Origin: Nitrospirota bacterium
GTDB lineage: Bacteria; Nitrospirota; Nitrospiria; SBBL01; Manganitrophaceae
DNA: 7,380 nt
Assembly: GCA_023248505.1 (NCBI GenBank)
Contig: JAHFEM010000081.1
Location: 1-7,380 of the forward strand
Reading direction: 5' to 3'
Made by a program: the position numbers and the translations under genes
Notes under the pieces: generated by a model
The model's database searches: none
Seen by the model: only the letters and a program-made list of their open reading frames with translations
Told to the model about the DNA's origin: nothing
Shown here: positions 1-5,267 of the stretch, piece after piece
How positions within the stretch are numbered: the stretch's first letter is position 1
Layout: each line of letters begins with the position of its first letter

Positions 1-239
1 CGGAGCCCCACCGCATAGTAAACGGCCACCAGCAAACCCAATCCTATCGCCACGGGGGGATAGTTGTGCTCCCACCATTCCCGGTGGATAAAGGGGGCGA
101 TCGCGATCATCAGGAGAAGAAGCCAGAAAGGGGTCATCCAGAGCGGGTGAATGTCGGAAGAAGGCATCTCCCCTGCGGCCCAGAGCGGCGCCGCAAAGCC
201 GATGCTGGATACAATCAGGAACAATCCTCTTTGTTTCAT
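1..239 (-). CDS. Sodium:proton antiporter / CitMHS_2-like ion transporter, N-terminal part (partial)
   Basis: This is the first 79 codons of an integral membrane protein; the rest lies beyond the left edge. It starts at ATG (complement 237-239) with a purine-rich GGGAGA just upstream, at short spacing. Residues 1-22 form a signal-peptide-like hydrophobic stretch ending in WAAGE. A membrane helix follows at about 36-51 (from HPLWMTPFWLL onward), then the charged, aromatic loop HREWWEHNYPP and the start of a second helix at about 62-80. From memory, the HPLWMTPFW...WWEHNYPP pattern matches the N-terminus of 'sodium:proton antiporter' proteins of the putative citrate-transporter group (CitMHS_2, related to NhaD/ArsB-type carriers), which move ions across the inner membrane. 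The ion or substrate cannot be told from this fragment. The gene is divergent from the histidine kinase operon and has its own promoter at 265-294. Confidence 0.72.
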   Translation of the reverse strand, partial: MKQRGLFLIVSSIGFAAPLWAAGEMPSSDIHPLWMTPFWLLLLMIAIAPFIHREWWEHNYPPVAIGLGLLVAVYYAVGL

Positions 240-264
240 CTTCTCCCGGGCATCAAAAACTTAG

Positions 265-294
265 ATTCTACGTAGAGATCTTATTGCTTGTCAA
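265..294 (-). promoter_or_regulatory. Sigma-70 promoter of the antiporter gene
   Basis: On the minus strand there is a perfect -35 box TTGACA (complement 289-294), an 18-base spacer and a -10 box TAGAAT (complement 265-270, 5 of 6 matches). Transcription would start near 258, about 20 bases before the ATG at 239. The fit is good in sequence, spacing and distance to the gene. Confidence 0.7.
267..276. promoter_or_regulatory. Perfect 10-bp palindrome, candidate operator
   Basis: TCTACGTAGA is a perfect palindrome overlapping the -10 box of the antiporter promoter and the adjacent spacer. A dimeric regulator bound here would block that promoter. The symmetry does not extend beyond 10 bp and I saw no second copy in the window, so the regulatory role is inference. 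Confidence 0.3.
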
Positions 295-312
295 GGCATT
301 TTCTCCTTTCGC

Positions 313-341
313 TTGTCAGCAAATGCGAATTCGGATAGAAT
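313..341 (+). promoter_or_regulatory. Sigma-70 promoter of the histidine kinase-regulator operon
   Basis: A -35 box TTGTCA (313-318, 5 of 6) and a -10 box TAGAAT (336-341, 5 of 6) are separated by exactly 17 bases. Transcription would start near 348, giving a 5' leader of about 65 bases before the GTG at 413. It lies back to back with the antiporter promoter; the two -35 boxes are 18 bases apart. A 6-bp inverted repeat, GCATTT (296-301) and AAATGC (321-326), brackets this -35 box and could be another protein site. Confidence 0.68.
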
Positions 342-412
342 GAGGCGGTTCGCGGATCGAGGGTCCGAAGAGACGATCGGGTCCATTCCGTATTGGACTT
401 TGGGAGAGAAGC

Positions 413-1450
413 GTGACGAATGTGGCCATTATCGGCGGAGGGCGCGGCGGGACCTCTCTCATCGAAATCTTCTACGACGATCCGCTGGTCCGTATTGTCG
501 GGGTGGCCGATGTCGATCAAAACGCGCCGGGAATTCGCCTGGCCCGAAAGCTGAAAATTCCTGTCACCCTCGATTACCGAAAACTCCTCCGCTCGAAGAA
601 GGTCGATTTGGTCATCGACGTCACCGGAGATAAAGCGGTGGAGGAGATCCTCCAGACCTCCCGTCGACCCGGGGTTGCAATCATCGGCGGGCCCTCGGCC
701 ATGTTCATGTGGCAGCTCATCGAGGAGCGCATCAAGAGCAAAGAGGAGATCGAACGGCATCTGCTGGAGTACCAATCGCTTTATCGGCTCTATGTCAAGG
801 AGGTGGAGCTCGCCATCGCCGAGGAGCGAACACGGATTGCGTGCGACATCCATGACGGCCTGGTCCAGACCTTGGTCGGGCTGAATTACCGCCTCGATTA
901 TTGCGCCGATCAGTTGGAAAAGAACCCCGCCCTCACACTTCAATCGATCCAGGAGACCAAGTCGCTTCTCAAAGGGGCCATTTCCGAAGCGCGGGAGGTC
1001 ATCTTCAATCTCCGCCCGATCTACCTCGACCGCTCCGGGCTGCTTCCTTCCCTTAAAAAATATCTGAAGACCTATGAACGGCAATACCAGATCGAGACCC
1101 GCCTGGAGGCCTCCGGGAGCGAAGGGTCGGTCCCCTCGCAGGCGAAGATCTTTATCTTTCGCATCGTTCAGGAGGCGCTCGCCAACGTGCAAAAGCACGC
1201 TCGGGCAAAGCAGGTCCGGATCAAGCTCGATATCCATCCGAAGCAGCTGACTGCGGCGATCATCGACAACGGGGTGGGGTTCGATCTCAGGCCGAGCGAG
1301 CTCGATCGGGCGGCTTCCAACTCCTTCGGCCTGAAGTCGATCATGGAGCGCGCGCGCCTGTTGGGAGGAAAATCTGAGATCGTCAGCCGCAAAGGCCAAG
1401 GCACTCAGGTCCGGATCGAGATCCCCCTCTCGAAAGAGGAAGAAGCGTGA
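413..1450 (+). CDS. Cytosolic NarL/DegS-type sensor histidine kinase with N-terminal NAD(P)-binding Rossmann domain
   Basis: A 345-residue kinase that should autophosphorylate on histidine and pass the phosphate to the regulator encoded next. It starts at GTG 413 behind the purine-rich GGGAGAG at 402-408. Residues 1-95 look like a Gfo/Idh-type dinucleotide-binding Rossmann fold: the GxGxxG loop is in AIIGGGRGG (residues 8-13) and an acidic VADVD follows strand 2 (D33). Residues 100-140 form a charged helix, probably a coiled-coil linker. The HisKA_3 dimerisation domain carries the phosphoacceptor H147 in DIHDGL. The HATPase_c domain shows the N box (E254, N258 in QEALANVQKHA), DNGVGF (285-290) and FGLKSIMERA (305 onward). 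I see no membrane segment or signal peptide, so the sensor is soluble. The stop overlaps the regulator start by 4 bases, suggesting translational coupling. The kinase assignment is secure; NAD(P)H or redox sensing is inference. Confidence 0.9.
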   Translation: MTNVAIIGGGRGGTSLIEIFYDDPLVRIVGVADVDQNAPGIRLARKLKIPVTLDYRKLLRSKKVDLVIDVTGDKAVEEILQTSRRPGVAIIGGPSAMFMWQLIEERIKSKEEIERHLLEYQSLYRLYVKEVELAIAEERTRIACDIHDGLVQTLVGLNYRLDYCADQLEKNPALTLQSIQETKSLLKGAISEAREVIFNLRPIYLDRSGLLPSLKKYLKTYERQYQIETRLEASGSEGSVPSQAKIFIFRIVQEALANVQKHARAKQVRIKLDIHPKQLTAAIIDNGVGFDLRPSELDRAASNSFGLKSIMERARLLGGKSEIVSRKGQGTQVRIEIPLSKEEEA

Positions 1451-2139
1451 GCAAGATTCGGATTCTCATCGCCGATGATCACCGGGTTGTTCGAGAGGGG
1501 CTCGCCGCGATTCTCAAGAGTCGAAGCGACATGGATGTGGTCGGCGAAGCGACCACCGGCCTCGAGGTCATCGAGAAGGCCAAAGCGCTCAAGCCGGATG
1601 TGATCCTGATGGATATCTCCATGCCGCAGATGAACGGCGTGGAGGCCACCCGGACCATCCGAAAGATCTGTCCAGAGATTGGAATCGTGGTCCTCACGAT
1701 GCACGATGACGACGCGACCATCTTTGATCTGGTCCGAACCGGGGTTCACGGCTACCTTCTGAAGGATGCCGACTCTTCCGAGATCATCAAGGCGATCCAG
1801 TCGATCAGCAAGGGGGAGTCGATGATCCATCCCTGGATTGCCCGGAGAATCTTGGTGGAGTTCTCGCGCCTCAGCCGCGATCGGGCGAAGGAGGCCCCTC
1901 ACCAGGCGTACAATCTGAGCTTGCGGGAGGTGGATGTTTTGCGGCGGGTCGCCAAGGGAAAAACCAATAAAGAAATTGCAAGCGAGCTACGACTCAGTGA
2001 AAAAACAATCAAGAATCATGTCCGGAACATCTTTCACAAAATGAGGGTGTACGATCGGACCGAGGCGGCGATGAAAGGGGTTCAGGAAGGGATTATCGGC
2101 CTGGAGCAAGGGGGCCCTGGAGACCGGAAGGGAAGGTAG
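1447..2139 (+). CDS. NarL/FixJ-family response regulator (REC + LuxR-type HTH)
   Basis: A 230-residue DNA-binding response regulator, almost certainly the partner of the kinase just upstream. The GTG start at 1447 overlaps the kinase stop in GTGA. The receiver domain covers about residues 4-120, with acidic pocket D10/D11, phosphoacceptor D56 in ILMDISMP, conserved T84 and K106 (LLKD). A linker leads to a LuxR/GerE helix-turn-helix at about 156-215, beginning NLSLREVDVLRRVAKG and containing the typical NKEIASELRLSEKTIKNHV. Phosphorylation normally promotes dimerisation and binding to short inverted repeats in such proteins. Length and domain order are normal for the family. Its targets are unknown. 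The divergent antiporter promoter with its palindrome, or its own operon promoter, are candidates by position only. The last dozen residues are a Gly/Arg-rich tail running into the hairpin. Confidence 0.93.
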   Translation: MSKIRILIADDHRVVREGLAAILKSRSDMDVVGEATTGLEVIEKAKALKPDVILMDISMPQMNGVEATRTIRKICPEIGIVVLTMHDDDATIFDLVRTGVHGYLLKDADSSEIIKAIQSISKGESMIHPWIARRILVEFSRLSRDRAKEAPHQAYNLSLREVDVLRRVAKGKTNKEIASELRLSEKTIKNHVRNIFHKMRVYDRTEAAMKGVQEGIIGLEQGGPGDRKGR

Positions 2140-2160
2140 GGGCAGGGCGGGCCCTGCCCC
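2139..2160. terminator. GC-rich hairpin between convergent genes, possible terminator
   Basis: GGGGCAGGGC (2139-2148) and GCCCTGCCCC (2151-2160) are perfect inverted copies. They form a 9-bp stem with a 4-base loop, beginning at the last base of the regulator's stop codon. There is no T-run on either side, so intrinsic termination would be weak. It may instead be a 3'-end stabilising hairpin serving both the regulator transcript and the convergent small gene. Confidence 0.42.
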
Positions 2161-2179
2161 CTTGCACCGATCCCACGGC

Positions 2180-2476
2180 TTAGCGGATCACGATCTCCTT
2201 CGCGAGAAGCCGATCTTCCTCCATTTTGAACGTCACCACCGCTTTGTCGTTGACCTTCACCTTTTCCAAAAGTTTGGCCGACGCGATAAAACGAATCGGT
2301 TTCCCCGTCTCAGCATCCACCAAGGTCAAGGATCCCTCCGGGGTGTCTACGGCTTTCACAACGCCGACATGTTTGTCGGGCCCCATTGAGGAACAAGCCC
2401 CGCTGAATCCAACACTCCCTACCAAAACGGCAAGGGTCAGCACCAACGCTCCCAAAATCCATTTTTTCTGACGCAT
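2180..2476 (-). CDS. Small exported protein with OB-like beta domain, unknown function
   Basis: A 98-residue protein. I prefer ATG at complement 2474-2476, because the strong ribosome site GGGGGGTGA lies about 5-8 bases upstream; a GTG three codons earlier would overlap that site. Residues 1-27 are an export signal: basic MRQKK, a hydrophobic core, then SVGFSGAC. The single cysteine C28 could be lipidated, but the preceding S-G-A is a poor lipobox, so a periplasmic soluble form is equally possible. Residues 36-98 alternate in short strands (HVGVVKAVDTPEGSLTLVD...GKPIRFIAS...VKVNDKAVVTFKMEEDRLLAKEI). This resembles small OB-fold or DUF5666/CusF-like barrels. The Trp and Met metal ligands of CusF are not recognisable, so I do not call copper binding. 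It is a single-gene unit with its own promoter at 2503-2531. Confidence 0.75.
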   Translation of the reverse strand: MRQKKWILGALVLTLAVLVGSVGFSGACSSMGPDKHVGVVKAVDTPEGSLTLVDAETGKPIRFIASAKLLEKVKVNDKAVVTFKMEEDRLLAKEIVIR

Positions 2477-2502
2477 CTCTCTCACCCCCCTTCTTTTTTA
2501 AG

Positions 2503-2531
2503 ATCGTATCCCTTTCAAACCTTTGAGTCAA
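2503..2531 (-). promoter_or_regulatory. Sigma-70 promoter of the small exported protein
   Basis: On the minus strand, TTGACT (complement 2526-2531, 5 of 6) and TACGAT (complement 2503-2508, 4 of 6) are separated by exactly 17 bases. The predicted start near 2496 leaves about 20 bases to the ATG at 2476, enough for the G-rich ribosome site. Confidence 0.62.
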
Positions 2532-2719
2532 CGATTTTTGAGGCGCAGCGATAACCTAAGAAGGAATCGCTAGAAAGTCTTGCTCTTTTGATGAAAAAAA
2601 ATTCACGACATCGAAATAAAATGCGTGTACTTCGCAAAGAATTGGTACCACCGTGAGATGAATCGCAGCTGGATCGAAGGTCCGATCATGGTGCGCTCCT
2701 TGCATCAAGACCCCTATTG

Positions 2720-2746
2720 TTGATAGAAAGCGATTCACGATTTAAT
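2720..2746 (+). promoter_or_regulatory. Weak candidate promoter of the ATP-grasp gene
   Basis: TTGATA (2720-2725, 5 of 6) is followed by TTTAAT (2741-2746, 5 of 6), but the spacer is only 15 bases, which is short. A transcript starting near 2753 would exclude the upstream TTG codon at 2717 and favour the TTG at 2774. The rest of the gap from 2532 to 2719 shows no gene I can support, only short inverted repeats such as AGCGAT/ATCGCT. Confidence 0.28.
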
Positions 2747-2773
2747 CTAACTTCATTGTTTGGGAGGGGACAT

Positions 2774-3985
2774 TTGTCACCCAAGCCGATGCCGGCCGTG
2801 GTGCTGGGTGAGATAGGCCTGGTACGTTGTCTGGGGGAATGGGGGGTTCCTTGCGTCGTGGTCGCTTGCAACAAGGATCATCTGGCCTTTGCATCACGCT
2901 ACTGCGTGGAATCGGTGCTGGTGCCGAGCTTCGATCCGGATTGCCGTGAAACGCTCGACCTCTTACTGAAGCTCGGAAAAAAGCTGGGGAAGGCGGTTCT
3001 TTTTTGCAACGGAGAGCCCGATTTTCTCTTCGTCTCGAAGAATCGCGACCGGCTCTCTTCCCATTTTATCATCGATCTCCCCTCCGAAAAGCAGGCCGAT
3101 CTCTTAGTGGACAAGGGCCTTTTTTATCAGACGGGGGAGGAATATGGTTTCCCGATCCCGAGGACGTGGCAGCCGAACGATCCGGCCGAGCTCGAAGCGA
3201 TCCTTTCGGAAATCTCCTTTCCTTGCATTCTCAAACCGACGCAGCAGGTTTTCTGGAAGACCCCCTCTTTTCAAAAGCGATATGGGGTCGGGATGAAAGC
3301 CCTTCAGGTGAACCGTCCCGAGACTCTTCGCTCCCTCTTTTACGATATCTGGTCGCTTCATCCGAGGGTCCTGATTCAGGAGTACATCCCGGGAGGAGAC
3401 GACCATCTCTATTTCTTCGACACCTACCTCAACGCCCGCTCGGAGCCGCTCGGATACTTCATCGCGCGGCGGATTCGGACCTATCCGATTCATTGCGGAA
3501 TCAGCACCCTCGCCGTCACGGTGCATGATCCCGTCATTGCAAAGGCCGCGCTGCGGGTCCTTCATTCCATCGAATACCGGGGCGCCGCTCATCTTGACTT
3601 CAAGCTCGACAGCAGGGACGGCTCCCCCCGGCTCCTCGAAATCAACCCCCGATTCGGTCTCGCAATCGATCTCGGCGCGCGGGCCGGGGTCAATCTTCCG
3701 ATGCGGGCCTATCTGGCGCAGATCGGGCGAGCCCCTCATTTCAAAGGGGACTACCGTGCCGGGATGAAGTGGATCGATACGAAAAGCGATCTCAAAGCCC
3801 TTCAATGCTATCGGAAAACCGAAGAGTGGACCCTTTCCAGCTGGTTTCGATCTCTGCGCGGCCCGAAGATGTTCCGGATCTGGAACACCCGCGACCCGGG
3901 TCCGGCGCTGACCGCAACCTGCCGGTTTCTGAAGAGACAGCTCCGAAGATGGATAGGCGGCCCCCCCTCTAAAACAGCTCCCTGA
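2774..3985 (+). CDS. ATP-grasp carboxylate-amine ligase-like protein
   Basis: A 403-residue soluble enzyme that probably joins a carboxylate to an amine through an acyl-phosphate, using ATP and Mg2+; its substrates are unknown. I place the start at TTG 2774, behind GGGAGG (2762-2767) with 6-base spacing. The open frame extends upstream to TTG 2717, but without a ribosome site. The N-terminal ~110 residues form a pre-ATP-grasp alpha/beta domain (PAVVLGEIGLVRCLGEWGVP, VLFCNGEPD). The ATP-grasp core follows: K154 in CILKP for nucleotide binding, IQEYIPGGDD at about 202-211, D275 in AHLDFKLD, and the metal ligands E289 and N291 in LEINPRFG. This resembles the predicted ATP-grasp group of COG3919 (D-aspartate ligase-like). 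The C-terminal ~60 residues are basic and Trp/Arg-rich with no clear domain. No biosynthetic partner gene is adjacent, so the product cannot be guessed. Confidence 0.82.
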   Translation: MSPKPMPAVVLGEIGLVRCLGEWGVPCVVVACNKDHLAFASRYCVESVLVPSFDPDCRETLDLLLKLGKKLGKAVLFCNGEPDFLFVSKNRDRLSSHFIIDLPSEKQADLLVDKGLFYQTGEEYGFPIPRTWQPNDPAELEAILSEISFPCILKPTQQVFWKTPSFQKRYGVGMKALQVNRPETLRSLFYDIWSLHPRVLIQEYIPGGDDHLYFFDTYLNARSEPLGYFIARRIRTYPIHCGISTLAVTVHDPVIAKAALRVLHSIEYRGAAHLDFKLDSRDGSPRLLEINPRFGLAIDLGARAGVNLPMRAYLAQIGRAPHFKGDYRAGMKWIDTKSDLKALQCYRKTEEWTLSSWFRSLRGPKMFRIWNTRDPGPALTATCRFLKRQLRRWIGGPPSKTAP

Positions 3986-4010
3986 CCCTCTCCCGCTCAA
4001 GGGGTCAGGG
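3980..4010. terminator. Bidirectional hairpin between convergent genes
   Basis: CCCTGACCC (3980-3988) and GGGTCAGGG (4002-4010) form a perfect 9-bp stem with a 13-base loop. The ATP-grasp stop codon (3983-3985) lies in the left arm and the lipoprotein stop codon (3997-3999, minus strand) lies in the loop. On the minus strand a short T-rich stretch, GTTTTAG, follows the stem; on the plus strand there is none. It is therefore more convincing as a terminator for the lipoprotein gene. Confidence 0.45.
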
Positions 4011-5181
4011 TAAAATCCTCCGTCAGGTTGCTCTCACCGAGCGTCACCGGCCGACTTTCTGCGCTGAATCCTTCCGAAGACGCCTCCAACGTGTACTGAC
4101 CCGCAACATCGGGTCGAAGCGTCAGGAGAATCGGGAGTTCCCCCGTTCCAAACTGCCCCAGCTTGGAACCCAAGATCGGCAGCGACAATGAGTAACTGCC
4201 GGTGTCTGTCGCCGTATTGGTCGAACGGATCTCCACGGTCGGTCCCTCTGTCGGGAAGGTCTGCAGCGCTCGAACGATGGCGGTGGCCGGCGTGACATTC
4301 CCGCTCACCGTTCGGACCGTGGAGAGATCAAGCAAAACAGGCGCGTCCGCTGTGCTGATTGTCGTCGTCCCCTGGGCCGTGGCCGGAACCGATCGGATCA
4401 CCGCCGTCGCTGCATTATCGGCCGTGAAGACCAGATCATAATTTCCGGCGGTCGCGCTCTGTACCAGCGGGCTGAGGGTGAACGTTCCATCCGCGTTTGG
4501 AACGGTCGACTTGATGACCTGCCCACTCTGTTGGGCGGTGACGCGGGGGTTGGAGAGGGCTTCTCCCGCTCCATTGGCGGGATCCATTCCGACCGCCCCC
4601 TGGATCGCGCCGCTAACGACCTGAGGGATGACCGAAATGACCGGTCTCAGAAGATAACCGCCGTTTCCCTTCTGCACGACCGACCGGCAGGCGTCGAAAT
4701 CGAGGACCAGCTCGACCAGGGCTCCTTCCGCCACGTCAAACTCATGAATCAATTTGATGCCACTTTGCAGCGCGCTCGGCGTTTCCAGCGCTGTCTCACT
4801 TCCTCCCGTCGGGACCACGGAATTGCTCAGCGGCGCGGCCCCCGTATTCGGAACCAACACCAGTCGCAATTGGGTATAGTGTCCCGCCGCCAGCGGGGTC
4901 GTTCCCAGCCCCTCCAGGACGCCATTGCTCAATGTAAGGAGGTTGATCTTGCCCGGAGGGGACAAGACGATTTCGCCCCAGCCATTTGCATTCTCTTCGG
5001 CATTCGAACTTTGATGAATCCGAACCTTGGAGACGGTCACATTCACCTGATCGAATCCGCAGGCCGGCGCATCGGTGAGGGAGACCTTCAAGGCGCCGCT
5101 CCCGCTGCCGCCGTCGCCCCCGCCACACCCGAACAAAAGCAGAAAAAGCGTAAAGAGCGACAAAACGGAACTTTTCTTCAT
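3997..5181 (-). CDS. DUF4382-type lipoprotein with C-terminal beta-sandwich repeats
   Basis: A 394-residue predicted lipoprotein. The start is ATG at complement 5179-5181, with GGGAG six bases or so upstream; the longer open frame adds 30 residues that would bury the signal peptide. MKKSSVLSLFTLFLLLFGC is a typical lipoprotein signal with lipobox LFGC (C19). The flexible GGGDGGSGSG linker follows; there is no Asp at +2, so outer-membrane sorting is likely. Residues ~30-170 match the DUF4382 pattern: LKVSLTDAPACGFDQVNVTVSKVRIHQ near the start, then WGEIVL, INLLTLSNG, LAAGHYTQLRLVL and VLDFDACRSVV. The remaining ~220 residues are Thr/Ala/Val-rich with two or more carboxypeptidase-regulatory-like (CarboxypepD_reg) units, e.g. 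NADGTFTLSPLVQSATAGNYDLVF and DTGSYSLSLPI. The role is unknown, probably envelope structure or surface binding. It lies 86 bases downstream of the dehydratase gene. Confidence 0.83.
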   Translation of the reverse strand: MKKSSVLSLFTLFLLLFGCGGGDGGSGSGALKVSLTDAPACGFDQVNVTVSKVRIHQSSNAEENANGWGEIVLSPPGKINLLTLSNGVLEGLGTTPLAAGHYTQLRLVLVPNTGAAPLSNSVVPTGGSETALETPSALQSGIKLIHEFDVAEGALVELVLDFDACRSVVQKGNGGYLLRPVISVIPQVVSGAIQGAVGMDPANGAGEALSNPRVTAQQSGQVIKSTVPNADGTFTLSPLVQSATAGNYDLVFTADNAATAVIRSVPATAQGTTTISTADAPVLLDLSTVRTVSGNVTPATAIVRALQTFPTEGPTVEIRSTNTATDTGSYSLSLPILGSKLGQFGTGELPILLTLRPDVAGQYTLEASSEGFSAESRPVTLGESNLTEDFTLTP

Positions 5182-5219
5182 TCCCGTCTCCCTACATAAA
5201 GTTTTTACTGTCATACAAT

Positions 5220-5249
5220 AGTGTAGTGAAATGGGACGGGGAACGACAA
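5220..5249 (-). promoter_or_regulatory. Weak candidate promoter of the DUF4382 lipoprotein
   Basis: On the minus strand, TTGTCG (complement 5244-5249, 4 of 6) and TACACT (complement 5220-5225, 4 of 6) are 18 bases apart, leaving roughly 30 bases of leader before the ATG. The match is modest. Read-through from the dehydratase gene is an alternative, since I see no terminator between the two. Confidence 0.3.
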
Positions 5250-5267
5250 CATAATTCGCGGGGGATA

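Noticed and set aside
281..1399. Long minus-strand open frame (372 codons) opposite the histidine kinase
   Set aside because: It is the antisense shadow of a clear kinase gene; its translation shows no recognisable domain, and such frames are common opposite GC-rich genes.
2591..2656. 21-codon open frame beginning MKKNSRHRNK in the gap before the ATP-grasp gene
   Set aside because: It is basic and starts with ATG, but has no ribosome site and no clear promoter, and is short enough to be chance.
2556..2738. 60-codon minus-strand open frame upstream of the small exported protein
   Set aside because: No ribosome site or recognisable domain; it spans the candidate promoter of the ATP-grasp gene.
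3104..4000. Minus-strand open frame (298 codons) opposite the ATP-grasp gene
   Set aside because: The plus strand carries convincing ATP-grasp motifs; the antisense product is Arg/Gly/Pro-rich without domain character.
4531..5199. Plus-strand open frame (222 codons) opposite the DUF4382 lipoprotein
   Set aside because: The minus strand has a ribosome site, lipoprotein signal and known domain; the antisense product has no such features.
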